64,000 nucleotides of DNA from Burkholderia cepacia GG4 (GTDB lineage: Bacteria; Pseudomonadota; Gammaproteobacteria; Burkholderiales; Burkholderiaceae): assembly GCF_000292915.1 (NCBI RefSeq), contig NC_018514.1:806001-870000 (forward strand), given 5' to 3'. Shown piece after piece: positions 52,026 to 61,386 of this stretch (positions are counted from its first letter, which is position 1; each line of letters starts with the position of its first letter). Both the position numbers and the translations under genes were made by a program. The notes under the pieces were generated by a model. That model did no database searches. It saw only the letters and a program-made list of their open reading frames with translations, and was not told the DNA's origin.

Positions 52026-53348
52026 GTGATCGTGAACACTGCCTCGCCATCCCCCCATGCTGCTTCGTCGACGTCACGTGCGCACGCGGCTTCCGCGTAC
52101 CGGCATGACGAACTGGTGCAGGGACATCGTGTCGCGCCGGTCGATCGCGCGCTGCTCGATGCGTTCGACGCAATCGATCGGCCCGCGCTGCGCGCCTATC
52201 GCGTCGAACGGCTGCGGGCGCAATTGCGCAAGCACGACTACGCGGGCATGCTGCTGGCCGACCCGCTGAACATCCGCTACGCGACGGACACCAACAATCT
52301 CGGCCTGTGGGTCATGCATTCGCCGAGCCGCTATGTGTTCATCGCCACCGACGGCCCGCTCGTGCTGTTCGATTTCACGAGCAGCAAGCACAACAGCGAA
52401 CACATCGAATCGATCGACGAGATCCGGCCGGCGACGCCGTGGATCTATTTCCTGGCCGGGCCGCGCGTCGAAGAGAAGGCCGATGCGTGGGCGCACGAGA
52501 TCGCGGATCTGCTGCGCACGCACGGCGGCGGCAACATGCGGCTCGCCGTCGACCGCTGCGATCCGTGGGGCGCCGAACGGCTCACGCGGCTCGGCGTCCG
52601 GTTGTTCGACGCGCAGCCGCTGACCGAGCAGGCCCGGCTCGTGAAGGGGCCCGAGGAAATCGCGCAGCATCGCGTGTCGATGGGGGTGTGCGACCTGGGC
52701 ATCGCGCGCATGCGCGAGGCGCTGCGCCCGGGCATTACCGAGAACCAGTTGTGGAGCGTCTTTCACGAGACCAACATCGCGCACGGCGGCGAGTGGGCGG
52801 AAAGCCGGCTGCTGTCGTCGGGGCCGCGCACCAATCCGTGGTTCCAGGATGCGACGAACCGCGTGATCGAGCCGGGCGACATGGTCAGCTTCGACACCGA
52901 CATGGTCGGGCCCGGCGGCTACCTGTCCGACATTTCGCGCAGCTTCGTGTGCCCGGGGCGCGGCGTATCCGCGAACCAGCGCGATCTGCTCGGCTATGCG
53001 GAAGACCAGATCCGCCACAACGTCGGGCTGCTGCGCGCGGGCGTCACGTTCCGGGAGTTCGCCGAGCACTGCTGGCCCGTGCCCGAGCGTTACGTTCACA
53101 ACCGCTACATGATGATGTTGCACGGTGTCGGGCTGGTCGACGAATACCCGAGCGTCGCGTATGCGGTCGATTTCGATGCGTGGGGGTATGACGGCACGTT
53201 CGAGGAAAACATGGTCGTATCGGTCGAAAGCTACATCGGCGTGCAGGGCGGCGCCGAAGGCGTGAAGCTCGAGGAGCAGGTGCTGATCACGTCGACCGGC
53301 GCGATCCCGCTGTCGGCCACGCCGCTGGTAGCGGACCGCGATGCGTGA
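52026..53348 (+). CDS. M24-family metalloenzyme, DddP (DMSP lyase)-like
   Basis: A 440-residue pita-bread-fold protein starting at GTG 52026 after AAGGGA. Residues about 50-200 are the N-terminal domain and 215-440 the catalytic domain. Metal ligands are Asp290, Asp292 (SFDTDMVG), Asp302 (SDISRS), His366 (MMLHGVG), Glu401 (VESYIG) and Glu416 (KLEEQV), with Tyr361 and Asp372 nearby. As I recall the published DddP residues (Asp295, 297, 307, His371, Glu406, 421, Tyr366, Asp377), all eight match with a constant offset of five. DddP cleaves DMSP to dimethyl sulfide and acrylate. Alternatives are an Xaa-Pro dipeptidase or ectoine hydrolase (DoeA), also M24 enzymes. The next genes (ornithine cyclodeaminase, amino acid ABC transporter) leave the true substrate open. 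Confidence 0.85.
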   Translation: MIVNTASPSPHAASSTSRAHAASAYRHDELVQGHRVAPVDRALLDAFDAIDRPALRAYRVERLRAQLRKHDYAGMLLADPLNIRYATDTNNLGLWVMHSPSRYVFIATDGPLVLFDFTSSKHNSEHIESIDEIRPATPWIYFLAGPRVEEKADAWAHEIADLLRTHGGGNMRLAVDRCDPWGAERLTRLGVRLFDAQPLTEQARLVKGPEEIAQHRVSMGVCDLGIARMREALRPGITENQLWSVFHETNIAHGGEWAESRLLSSGPRTNPWFQDATNRVIEPGDMVSFDTDMVGPGGYLSDISRSFVCPGRGVSANQRDLLGYAEDQIRHNVGLLRAGVTFREFAEHCWPVPERYVHNRYMMMLHGVGLVDEYPSVAYAVDFDAWGYDGTFEENMVVSVESYIGVQGGAEGVKLEEQVLITSTGAIPLSATPLVADRDA

Positions 53349-53406
53349 GCCGGCGGCGCGCAGGCTCTCGACAGCAGCCATCGATTGCGACATTGCAAGC
53401 CCTGAC

Positions 53407-54435
53407 ATGACAAGCCCGTTTCCCATGATCGAATCCAGTCCGTTGCCACAACTGATCTCCGCTGACGCGGTATTGAGCCGTGTGCCGCCCACGCACATGG
53501 TCGATGCGCTGGAGGCCGCCCACCGGCACGCCTATGCGCCGCTCGCGCGTCTGCACACGAGCGTGCCGCGCGATGCGCGCGACGACGGCGAGATGCTGAT
53601 CTGGCTCGGCGGCGCGCACGACGGCACGGTCGGCACGAAAGTCGTGTCGATCTCGCCCGACAACAGCCGGCGCGCGGCCGGCTCGGGCGACAACTGGCAT
53701 GCGGCCGTGCTGTTGTGCGATCCCGCAGACGGCCGGTTTCGCTCGATCATCGTCGGCAACGCGTTCACCCGCTACAAGACTGCGGCCGACTCGGCGCTCG
53801 GTGCGCGCCTGCTCGCGCGGCGCGCGCCGCGGACGTTGACGATCATCGGCGCGGGCGCGCAGGCGGCGACGCACCTGCGCGTGATGGTGGCCGAATTCCC
53901 GACGCTGCGCCGGATCGACGTGTGGAACCGCAACCACGAACGCGCGGTGCGGCTCGTCGCGCAGGCGGCGGGCGACGCGCCCGGCGCCGACGTGCGTGCC
54001 GTCGAGCAGCTCGAACGCAGCGTTCGCGATGCCGACCTCGTCGTCTGCGTGACGTCGTCGACGTCACCGGTGCTCGATGGCGCATGGTTGCGCGCCGGCT
54101 GTCATGTCGACCTGGTCGGCGGCTACACGCCGTCGATGCGCGAAGCGAACGACACGGCGCTGCTGCGCTCGCGCATCTACGTCGATCATCGCGCGCTTGT
54201 GACCGAACACTGCGGCGACATTCGCCAGCCGCTCGAAGCCGGCGTGATCGACCCGACCGACATCGAGGGCGATCTGTTCGACCTGTGCGGTGGCCGCGCG
54301 GCGGGGCGGCAGCACGATGCCGACATCACGTTGTTCAAGAACGGCGGTGGCGGTCATCTGGACCTGATGTTTGCCGACTGGCTGAGCCGCCGGTGCGCCG
54401 CACCGGCTGACGGCTGCATGTTGTCCGATCGTTGA
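53407..54435 (+). CDS. Ornithine cyclodeaminase/mu-crystallin family protein
   Basis: A protein of 342 residues with the OCD fold: a dimerisation part, then a Rossmann domain with LTIIGAGAQAATHLRVM near residue 140 and the downstream VCVTSSTSPVLDGAWL near residue 215. Family members deaminate and cyclise ornithine, reduce imino acids, or (EutC, in ectoine use) act on 2,4-diaminobutyrate-type compounds. It follows the M24 gene by 58 bases. The start is uncertain: ATG 53341 overlaps the M24 stop, 53407 and 53425 are the alternatives; none has a strong ribosome site. Confidence 0.88.
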   Translation: MTSPFPMIESSPLPQLISADAVLSRVPPTHMVDALEAAHRHAYAPLARLHTSVPRDARDDGEMLIWLGGAHDGTVGTKVVSISPDNSRRAAGSGDNWHAAVLLCDPADGRFRSIIVGNAFTRYKTAADSALGARLLARRAPRTLTIIGAGAQAATHLRVMVAEFPTLRRIDVWNRNHERAVRLVAQAAGDAPGADVRAVEQLERSVRDADLVVCVTSSTSPVLDGAWLRAGCHVDLVGGYTPSMREANDTALLRSRIYVDHRALVTEHCGDIRQPLEAGVIDPTDIEGDLFDLCGGRAAGRQHDADITLFKNGGGGHLDLMFADWLSRRCAAPADGCMLSDR

Positions 54436-54439
54436 CCTG

Positions 54440-54973
54440 ATGGAGCTGCCTGCGATGAAAGATACCGGCCTTGCGTCCGAGCACGACGATGACGAAACGC
54501 GCGATGATGCGACGGGCGCCGACGCGGTGTTCGACGCCGTCGTCACGAACGGCCCGCTGAACGATGCATGGCGGCTGACGCTGTGGTCGAACTACTACAC
54601 CGAACCGGTGTTCGCGGAGATGATGCAGACGTTCGACGTCAGTCGCGACGAATTCAACGTGCTGGCCTGCCTGTCGAGTGCCGGCGCGATGACGGCCAAG
54701 CAGATCTGCGAAGTGACGGGGCGGCCGAAAAACAGCATCAGCCGCGCGGTGAACCGGCTCGCGGAGCGCCGGATGATCCGGCGCAAGACCAACCAGGACG
54801 ATCGGCGCGAGATCCGGCTCGCGCTGAACGACAGCGGCCACCGGCTTTACGAACGCGTGCTGCCCGTCGCGCTCGACCGGCAGACGCTGATGCTGCGCGC
54901 GCTCGATGCCGACGACCGTGCGGTGCTCGATCGCATCCTGAACAAGCTGATGGGCATGCGTCACGCGTGGTAA
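54440..54973 (+). CDS. MarR-family transcriptional regulator
   Basis: A 177-residue regulator with an acidic N-terminal extension (residues 8-28) before the winged helix core: FDVSRDEFNVLACLSSAGAM, recognition helix TGRPKNSISRAVNRLAERRM and the wing RKTNQDDRREIRLALNDSG. It starts five bases after the ornithine cyclodeaminase stop and is followed by the ABC genes; the dyad at 55072-55091 just downstream is its likely operator, controlling transport in response to the island's substrate or product. ATG 54455 is an alternative start. Confidence 0.9.
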   Translation: MELPAMKDTGLASEHDDDETRDDATGADAVFDAVVTNGPLNDAWRLTLWSNYYTEPVFAEMMQTFDVSRDEFNVLACLSSAGAMTAKQICEVTGRPKNSISRAVNRLAERRMIRRKTNQDDRREIRLALNDSGHRLYERVLPVALDRQTLMLRALDADDRAVLDRILNKLMGMRHAW

Positions 54974-55071
54974 GCGCAATGACGCCGCGGTAGCCCGAAT
55001 GTACGTGGGCTCGCGCTCGAGTTGATGCGTGTCGCGCAAGACCTGATGCAAAACGATCGCTTGAGCCCGGG

Positions 55072-55091
55072 ATATTGGATGCGTTCAATAT
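55072..55091. promoter_or_regulatory. Dyad upstream of ABC transporter genes, candidate MarR operator
   Basis: ATATTG and CAATAT are exact reverse complements eight bases apart. The dyad lies at the edge of an AT-rich stretch (about 55070-55135) that is the likely promoter of the ABC operon, 135 bases before its first start codon. Confidence 0.5.
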
Positions 55092-55225
55092 AGGTAATCG
55101 AATTATATCGGTGTACTGAGTAAATAAAAGACGAATCGCAGGTCAAGAACGCGTTCCGATCCGGGCGCGACGACGGTCGATCGATCTGGAGAATCGACTT
55201 GAAAGCCATCGACGGAGAAGCTTCC

Positions 55226-56041
55226 ATGAACAGCATTGTCGCCCCACCCCTGCAGGCCGAGCCCGGCGCGACGCAGGCCGTCCATCCCGGCATGCAGCCG
55301 ATCCTGTGCGTCGACGGCGTCGGCAAGACGTTCGGCGCACACCGCGTGCTGCAGGACGTCAGCTTCTCGATGAATGCCGGCGAAGTGATCGCGATCATCG
55401 GCCCGAGCGGGTCGGGCAAGAGCACGCTGCTTCGCTGCATCAACCAGCTCGAACCGCCGACCGAAGGCCGCGTGACGATCGGCGACGTGACGATCGAGGC
55501 GAACCACGCACCCGCGCGCCGCGAACTCGTGACGTTGCGCCGCCGGATCGGCATGGTGTTCCAGTCGTTCAACCTGTTCCCGCATCTGACGGTGCTGCGC
55601 AACGTCAGCCTCGCGCAGGAGCGCACGATGGGCCGCAGCCGCGCGGACGCCGACCGGCGCTCGATGGAACTGCTCGAGCGGGTCGGCCTCGCGAGCAAGG
55701 CCGATCAGTTTCCGGTGCGCTGTTCGGGCGGCCAGCAGCAGCGCATCGCGATCGCCCGCGCGCTCGCGCTCGAACCCGAAATCATGCTGTTCGACGAGCC
55801 GACGTCGGCGCTCGACCCGGAACTCGGCCTCGAAGTGCTCGCGGTGATGAACGAGCTCGCGACGTCCGGGATGACGATGATCGTGGTCACGCACGAGATG
55901 CATTTCGCGGAGAGCGTGTCCGATCGCGTGATCATCATGGCGGACGGGCGGATTCTCGAAGCCGGGCCTAGCGAGGCCGTGATGCGCCACCCGCGAACGG
56001 AGCGCGCCGCGAAATTCCTGAGCGCCGTGAGGGACCGCTGA
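55226..56041 (+). CDS. Polar amino acid ABC transporter, ATP-binding protein
   Basis: A 271-residue ATPase of the GlnQ/HisP type. Walker A is GPSGSGKST (about residues 67-75), the signature loop is CSGGQQQR (Cys in place of the usual Leu), Walker B is IMLFDEPTSALD and the switch histidine is in VTHEM. It drives import through the two permeases encoded directly downstream. ATG 55226 follows GGAGAAG at good spacing. The gene is first in a four-gene transporter unit (ATPase, permease, permease, receptor). Confidence 0.95.
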   Translation: MNSIVAPPLQAEPGATQAVHPGMQPILCVDGVGKTFGAHRVLQDVSFSMNAGEVIAIIGPSGSGKSTLLRCINQLEPPTEGRVTIGDVTIEANHAPARRELVTLRRRIGMVFQSFNLFPHLTVLRNVSLAQERTMGRSRADADRRSMELLERVGLASKADQFPVRCSGGQQQRIAIARALALEPEIMLFDEPTSALDPELGLEVLAVMNELATSGMTMIVVTHEMHFAESVSDRVIIMADGRILEAGPSEAVMRHPRTERAAKFLSAVRDR

Positions 56042-56683
56042 ATGATCGACCACCTTTCCGCCATTCTCGCCGGCGTCCCGTGGACGATCGCGCTGACGCT
56101 GACGGTCTTTGCGATCGGCGCGGTGCTCGGGATGCCGCTCTGTGCGCTGCGCGGCGCCCGGAATCCGGTCGTGCGTGCGCTCGCGACCGCGTTCGTCGTC
56201 GGTTGCCGGTCGGTGCCGCCGATCGTGTGGCTGTTCTTCGTGTTCTTCGGGATCGGCAACGACCTGCTGCCGCTCAATCCGTTCACGGCGGCCGCGCTCG
56301 GCCTCGGCCTCGTGACCGCGGCCAATCTGTCCGAGGTCTACCGCGGCGCGTTGACGGCGATCCACCCGGGGCAGTACGAAGCGGCGAAAGTGCTGAACCT
56401 CACGCGTGCGCAGCAGTTTCGCGACGTGATTTTCCCGCAGATGGTGCGCATCGCGCTGCCGACCGCGGCGACTTACCTGATCGGCCTGCTGAAGGATTCG
56501 GCCGTCGCGTCGACGATCGGCGTCGGCGAGCTCGCGTTCCAGGCCTATCACGTGTCGCAGCAGACGTTTCGCGGACTGGGCGTCTATGCCGCCGCTGCGC
56601 TGCTGTACATCGCCCTCAGCATCCCGGTCGCATGGTTGTCGCGCTGGGCCGATCTTCACCTTCGTTCGCGGGTGTCGCGATGA
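56042..56683 (+). CDS. Polar amino acid ABC transporter, permease 1
   Basis: A 213-residue membrane protein of the HisMQ family with five predicted helices. The coupling EAA loop is YEAAKVLNLTRAQQFRDVIF near residue 112, and VGCRSVPPIVWLFFVFFGIG near residue 55 is a family feature. The ATG abuts the ATPase stop codon, and the second permease overlaps its end by four bases, so the three are translationally coupled. The two different permeases probably form a heterodimeric channel. Confidence 0.94.
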   Translation: MIDHLSAILAGVPWTIALTLTVFAIGAVLGMPLCALRGARNPVVRALATAFVVGCRSVPPIVWLFFVFFGIGNDLLPLNPFTAAALGLGLVTAANLSEVYRGALTAIHPGQYEAAKVLNLTRAQQFRDVIFPQMVRIALPTAATYLIGLLKDSAVASTIGVGELAFQAYHVSQQTFRGLGVYAAAALLYIALSIPVAWLSRWADLHLRSRVSR

Positions 56684-57342
56684 GCTCCATGATCGATCTC
56701 TGGCAATCCTGGCTGCCCGACCTGCTCGGCGGCTACCGTCTGTCGCTCGAAGTCACCGCGCTGAGCCTCGCGATCGGCATTCCGCTCGGCCTCGTGCTCG
56801 CGCTGTGCGTGTCGATGAAGCCGAAGGCGATCCGCGTTTCCGCGCTGGTGTTCGTCGAGATCGGACGCGGCGCGCCGGCGCTGATCCTGCTGCAGTTCTT
56901 CTACTTCGGGTTGCCGAATGCAGGGCTGACGCTATCGTCGTTCCTGTCCGCCGTGGTGGCGCTGGCGTGCTGCACCGGCGCTTACACGAGCGAAATCATT
57001 CGCGCCGGCTTCGACGCCGTGCCGCACGGACAGAAGGAAGCGGCCGCGGTGATCGGGCTCAACGCGGTCGATGCGCTGCGCTTCGTGATCGTGCCGCAGG
57101 GCCTGCGCGTCGCGCTGCCGGCATTGCTTGGTTTCTCGATCATGATGCTGCAGGCGACGTCGCTGTGCTTCACGATCGCGCTGCCCGAACTCGTCAGCCG
57201 CGCTTCGAGCATCGGTTCGTCGACGTTCGAATACATGCCGGTGCTCCTGCTCGCGGGCCTGATGTTCGCGCTGATCTGCGTGCCGGCGACCTTCGCCGTA
57301 TCCGCACTCGAACGCCGCCTGGGACGGCACGCGGTTCGCTGA
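56680..57342 (+). CDS. Polar amino acid ABC transporter, permease 2
   Basis: A 220-residue HisMQ-family permease with five predicted helices; EIGRGAPALILLQFFYFGLP near residue 66 and the EAA loop HGQKEAAAVIGLNAVDALRF near residue 113 identify it. Its ATG overlaps the stop of permease 1 (ATGA). It pairs with permease 1 and the ATPase to import the ligand delivered by the receptor encoded 68 bases downstream. Confidence 0.94.
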   Translation: MSSMIDLWQSWLPDLLGGYRLSLEVTALSLAIGIPLGLVLALCVSMKPKAIRVSALVFVEIGRGAPALILLQFFYFGLPNAGLTLSSFLSAVVALACCTGAYTSEIIRAGFDAVPHGQKEAAAVIGLNAVDALRFVIVPQGLRVALPALLGFSIMMLQATSLCFTIALPELVSRASSIGSSTFEYMPVLLLAGLMFALICVPATFAVSALERRLGRHAVR

Positions 57343-57410
57343 ATTCGTTGCTTTCGTTTGCCGGTTTCCGGCGTTTTTTCAACCTGCCACGCTGTTTCGG
57401 GGAAATTCTC

Positions 57411-58247
57411 ATGACATCACCCATGCGTCGCCTTTCGCTCGCGCTCGTCGGCCTGTGTCTTACGGGCCTCGGCGCAACCGCCCACGCACAGTCCTGCAAG
57501 CCTGCGCACCAGTTCGAGACGATCCGGCCCGGCACGCTGTCGGTTGCCGTGTGGGATTTCCCGCCTTATTCGATACCGGCCGGCGCGAATGACCTCAAGG
57601 GCGTCGACGGCGAAATCGTCAAGCAGATCGCCGCGCGGGAGTGCCTGAAGATTGCGGTGTCCGTCATCGATCCGGCTGCCGTGGTGCAGTCCGTCGTGTC
57701 GCGCCGGGCCGACATCGGCCTCGGCGACTGGTATCGCACGGCCGATCGCGCGAAGGTGCTCGGCCTGAGCGATCCGTTGTATCTCGACCAGATGGCGGTG
57801 ATCTCGAAGCAGGGCGTCGACACCGTCGAGAGTATCGTCGGCAAGCGGGTCGGCACGGTGCAGGGCTACCTGTGGACCGGGAATCTGCAGAAACTGCTCG
57901 GCAGCGCGCTGGTCGTCTACCCGAACCCCGTCGCGATGGCGCAGGATCTGGCCGCGGGCCGGATCGACGTCGGCACCGACAGCTATGCGGTGTCGAAATA
58001 CAACCAGGCGAAGGGCGGCTATGCGTCGATGAAGATCATGCTCGTGAAGCCCGATCCGCGCGTGCCTGCGTCGCTCGAACCGGGGCAGACGGCGCTGCTC
58101 TTCACGAAGACGAATGCCGCGCTCGGCGCCGCGCTCAGCGCCAATATCGACGCAATGCGCCAGTCGGGGGAGATTGCCCGAATCCTCAAGACCTACGGCC
58201 TGTCGACCTCGGCTGCCGACGTGGGCGCGCCGCGGATCATCCAGTGA
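57411..58247 (+). CDS. Polar amino acid ABC transporter, periplasmic substrate-binding protein
   Basis: A 278-residue receptor of the SBP_bac_3 family. A signal peptide covers residues 1-27 (MRRLSLALVGLCLTGLGATA, cleavage after AHA). Binding-domain features include SVAVWDFPPYSIPAGANDLK near residue 44 and LGDWYRTADRAKVLGLSDPL near residue 103, where aromatic residues (Trp, Tyr) could make a cage for a methylated ammonium or sulfonium group. ATG 57411 follows GGGGAAA. It completes the ABC transporter of the island. Ligand unknown. Confidence 0.92.
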   Translation: MTSPMRRLSLALVGLCLTGLGATAHAQSCKPAHQFETIRPGTLSVAVWDFPPYSIPAGANDLKGVDGEIVKQIAARECLKIAVSVIDPAAVVQSVVSRRADIGLGDWYRTADRAKVLGLSDPLYLDQMAVISKQGVDTVESIVGKRVGTVQGYLWTGNLQKLLGSALVVYPNPVAMAQDLAAGRIDVGTDSYAVSKYNQAKGGYASMKIMLVKPDPRVPASLEPGQTALLFTKTNAALGAALSANIDAMRQSGEIARILKTYGLSTSAADVGAPRIIQ

Positions 58248-58458
58248 CCGGAACGGACATGCCGGTGCCGCAACACAGTTGCGTCGCGTCCCGCATGGTG
58301 CGCGGCGCGGCGCGGTGAAGACCGGCTGATTCGCGCACGACGGCCGGATCCAGGGCGACAGGCGGTGCGCTCGCCCTGGACCAGACGCTTCATCAACGCT
58401 TGAATCGACACACGTTACAGAAGACCAACCTAATCATCAAAAGAAATCAGGATACCAA

Positions 58459-59622
58459 ATGAACAAGACGATATGGCGCCTGTCCGGCTCGATGGTCATG
58501 ACGTCGGCATGCGTCGTTTGCCCGGTCGTCGCGCATGCGCAGTCGACCGTCACGCTGTACGGCGTGATCGACGAGGGCATCGACTACACGAACAACAGCG
58601 GCGGAAAATCGCTGTGGCACATGCAGGACGGCACCTACGACGGCATCTACGGAAGCCGGTGGGGGCTGAAGGGCAGCGAGGATCTCGGTGGCGGCCTGTC
58701 GGCGATCTTCAAGCTCGAATCCGGGTTCAGCGCGGAGAACGGGCAGATGCGGCAGGGCGGCCGCCTGTTCGGCCGGCAGGCGTACGTCGGCTTGTCGGAT
58801 ACGCGGTTCGGCACGCTGACGTTCGGCCGCCAGTACGATTCGATCGTGGACTACCTGCAGCCGTTGACGGCGCCCGGCCAGTTCGGCGGGCCGTTCGTGC
58901 ATGCCGGCGACATCGACAATACCGACAACTCGTTTCGCGTCGACAACGCGATCAAGTATGCGAGCCCGAGCTTCGGCGGCCTGACGTTCGGCGGCATGTA
59001 CTCGTTCACGAACTCGACCGCGTCGGGGCGCGGCACGACCGGGATGTGGAGCGTCGGCGCGAGTTATTCGATCGCGTCGTTCAACGTCGCGGCCGCTTAC
59101 CTGTACGCGAAGAATCCGGCGCTGCTGTTCACGGACGGCGATTTCGTGTCCAACACGACGGGCCCGGCGATCGGCGCATCCGGGCCGTTCAGCTATATCG
59201 GCAATCCGGCCAACGAGCAGGTGGTGGGTGCGGCGGCCAGCTATGCGTTCGGCCATGCGACGGTCGGGCTCGACTTTACCGATACGCGCTTCGAGCGCGC
59301 GAACGGCACGACGTCGACGGTCCGCTTCGACAACTATGAAGTCTGGGCGCGCTATGCGCTGACCGCCGCGTGGTCGGTTGGTGGCGCCTATACGTATACG
59401 CACGGGCATGTCGGCTACTCGGATGCCGCACCGATCTACCATCAGGCCGGCCTGACGACGTCGTACGCGCTGTCGAAGCGCACGGCGGTTTATGCGATGG
59501 GCGTCTACCAGCGCGCGGGCGGTGCGGCGGCGCAGGCCGCGATTTTCGATGGCGTGGTCGGCAACGCGTCGAGCAACAATCATCAGATCGCGTTGCGGAT
59601 CGGGATGTATCACCTGTTCTAA
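58459..59622 (+). CDS. Gram-negative trimeric porin, Burkholderia type
   Basis: A 387-residue outer-membrane protein. A signal peptide ends in VAHA before QSTVTLYGVIDEGIDYT, the standard mature start of Burkholderia porins. The body alternates beta strands with loops (SRWGLKGSEDLGGGLSAIFK; GRQAYVGLSDTRFGTLTFGR) and ends in HLF, the C-terminal Phe required for outer-membrane assembly. It follows the ABC transporter genes by 211 bases and probably admits the same substrate across the outer membrane. An AGGATACC ribosome site precedes ATG 58459. Confidence 0.95.
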   Translation: MNKTIWRLSGSMVMTSACVVCPVVAHAQSTVTLYGVIDEGIDYTNNSGGKSLWHMQDGTYDGIYGSRWGLKGSEDLGGGLSAIFKLESGFSAENGQMRQGGRLFGRQAYVGLSDTRFGTLTFGRQYDSIVDYLQPLTAPGQFGGPFVHAGDIDNTDNSFRVDNAIKYASPSFGGLTFGGMYSFTNSTASGRGTTGMWSVGASYSIASFNVAAAYLYAKNPALLFTDGDFVSNTTGPAIGASGPFSYIGNPANEQVVGAAASYAFGHATVGLDFTDTRFERANGTTSTVRFDNYEVWARYALTAAWSVGGAYTYTHGHVGYSDAAPIYHQAGLTTSYALSKRTAVYAMGVYQRAGGAAAQAAIFDGVVGNASSNNHQIALRIGMYHLF

Positions 59623-59674
59623 ACCTCATGGGGCGGGCGGCGAGCGCCGGCCCCAACATTTTGGCGGATAAGCG

Positions 59675-60424
59675 ATGAGAATTCTGGTACCGGTGAAACG
59701 AGTGGTCGATTACAACGTGAAGGTCCGCGTGAAGTCGGACAACACGGGCGTCGACATCGCGAACGTGAAGATGTCGATAAACCCGTTCGACGAAATCGCG
59801 GTGGAAGAAGCCGTGCGCCTGAAGGAGGCGGGTGTCGCGACCGAAGTGATCGCGGTGTCGGTGGGGGTGACGCAAGCGCAGGAAACGCTGCGTACGGCGC
59901 TGGCGATCGGCGCGGATCGCGCGATCCTCGTCGAAGCGCATGACGGCGTCGAGCCGCTTGGCGTCGCGAAGGTGCTGAAGGCGCTGGTCGACAAGGAGCA
60001 GCCGCAGTTGGTGATCCTCGGCAAGCAGGCGATCGACGACGATTCGAACCAGACCGGCCAGATGCTGGCTGCGCTGGCAGGCCTGCCGCAAGCGACGTTC
60101 GCGTCGAAGGTGACGATTGCAGACGGCAAGGCGACGGTTGCACGTGAAGTTGACGGCGGTGCGGAAACGCTCTCGCTTCAACTGCCCGCCGTCGTCACCA
60201 CGGATCTACGCCTGAACGAGCCGCGCTACGTGACGCTGCCGAACATCATGAAGGCAAAGAAGAAGCCGCTGGAAACCGTCAAGCCGGAAGACCTGGGCGT
60301 GGACGTCACGCCGCGCCTGAAGACGCTGAAGGTGGTCGAGCCGCCGAAGCGCGCAGCCGGCGTGAAGGTGCCGGACGTGAAGACGCTGGTCGAGAAGCTG
60401 AAGACCGAAGCCAAGGTGCTGTAA
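59675..60424 (+). CDS. etfB: Electron transfer flavoprotein, beta subunit
   Basis: A 249-residue protein that binds AMP and pairs with EtfA to carry electrons from acyl-CoA and N-methyl dehydrogenases to the ubiquinone pool through ETF dehydrogenase. The signature [20 protein letters not shown] at the N-terminus, [20 protein letters not shown] near residue 35 and [19 protein letters not shown] near residue 115 are canonical. It starts 52 bases after the porin stop and is followed 16 bases later by etfA. The pair looks like the general housekeeping ETF. Confidence 0.96.
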   Translation: MRILVPVKRVVDYNVKVRVKSDNTGVDIANVKMSINPFDEIAVEEAVRLKEAGVATEVIAVSVGVTQAQETLRTALAIGADRAILVEAHDGVEPLGVAKVLKALVDKEQPQLVILGKQAIDDDSNQTGQMLAALAGLPQATFASKVTIADGKATVAREVDGGAETLSLQLPAVVTTDLRLNEPRYVTLPNIMKAKKKPLETVKPEDLGVDVTPRLKTLKVVEPPKRAAGVKVPDVKTLVEKLKTEAKVL

Positions 60425-60440
60425 GAGGGAGCGGAAAGAA

Positions 60441-61385
60441 ATGACGATTCTGGTGATTGCAGAACACGACAACGCGTCGATCAAGGCCGCGACGCTGAAC
60501 ACGGTGGCAGCGGCGGCCGAGGTTGGCAAATTCGTCGGCGGTGACATTCACGTGCTGGTCGCGGGCCACAACGCGCAAGCGGCGGCCGACGCAGCGGCGA
60601 AGATCGCAGGTGTTTCGAAGGTGCTGCTGGCCGACGCGCCGCAACTGGCCGCAGGCCTGGCGGAAAACGTCGAAGCCACCGCGCTGAACATCGCGAAGGA
60701 CTATTCGCACATCCTCGCGCCGGCGACGGTGTACGGCAAGAACATCGCGCCGCGCATCGCCGCGAAGCTGGACGTCGCGCAGATTTCGGACATCACGGCA
60801 GTCGATTCGGCCGACACGTTCGAGCGTCCGATCTATGCAGGCAACGCGATCGCGACGGTGCAGTCGAGCGACCCGATCAAGGTCATCACGGTACGTGCAA
60901 CGGGCTTCGATCCAGTTGCAGCGGAAGGCGGTAGCGCATCGATCGAGAAGATCGACGCAGCGCCCGACGCGGGGATTTCGCAGTTCCTGAGCCGTGAAGT
61001 GACGAAGCTGGACCGTCCGGAACTCACCAGCGCGAAGATCATCGTGTCGGGCGGCCGCGGTCTGGGCAGCGGCGAGAACTACACGAAGGTGCTGGAGCCG
61101 CTGGCGGACAAGCTGTCGGCAGCACTCGGCGCATCGCGCGCGGCAGTCGACGCCGGCTACGTGCCGAACGACTACCAGGTCGGCCAGACCGGCAAGATCG
61201 TCGCACCGCAGCTGTACATCGCGGTCGGCATCTCGGGTGCGATCCAGCACCTGGCCGGCATGAAGGATTCGAAGGTGATCGTCGCGATCAACAAGGATCC
61301 GGAGGCGCCGATCTTCAGCGTGGCCGACTACGGCCTCGTCGGCGATCTGTTCGTCGAGCTGCCCGGAATCGTGGCCGCCTTGTAG
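60441..61385 (+). CDS. etfA: Electron transfer flavoprotein, alpha subunit
   Basis: A 314-residue FAD-binding subunit. The C-terminal FAD domain is complete: [20 protein letters not shown] near residue 200, [20 protein letters not shown] near 230, [20 protein letters not shown] near 264 and [20 protein letters not shown] near 285. With EtfB it accepts electrons from flavin dehydrogenases. A ribosome site, GAGGGAG, is present. The small unknown gene at 61387 starts one base after its stop. Confidence 0.96.
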   Translation: MTILVIAEHDNASIKAATLNTVAAAAEVGKFVGGDIHVLVAGHNAQAAADAAAKIAGVSKVLLADAPQLAAGLAENVEATALNIAKDYSHILAPATVYGKNIAPRIAAKLDVAQISDITAVDSADTFERPIYAGNAIATVQSSDPIKVITVRATGFDPVAAEGGSASIEKIDAAPDAGISQFLSREVTKLDRPELTSAKIIVSGGRGLGSGENYTKVLEPLADKLSAALGASRAAVDAGYVPNDYQVGQTGKIVAPQLYIAVGISGAIQHLAGMKDSKVIVAINKDPEAPIFSVADYGLVGDLFVELPGIVAAL

Positions 61386-61386
61386 C

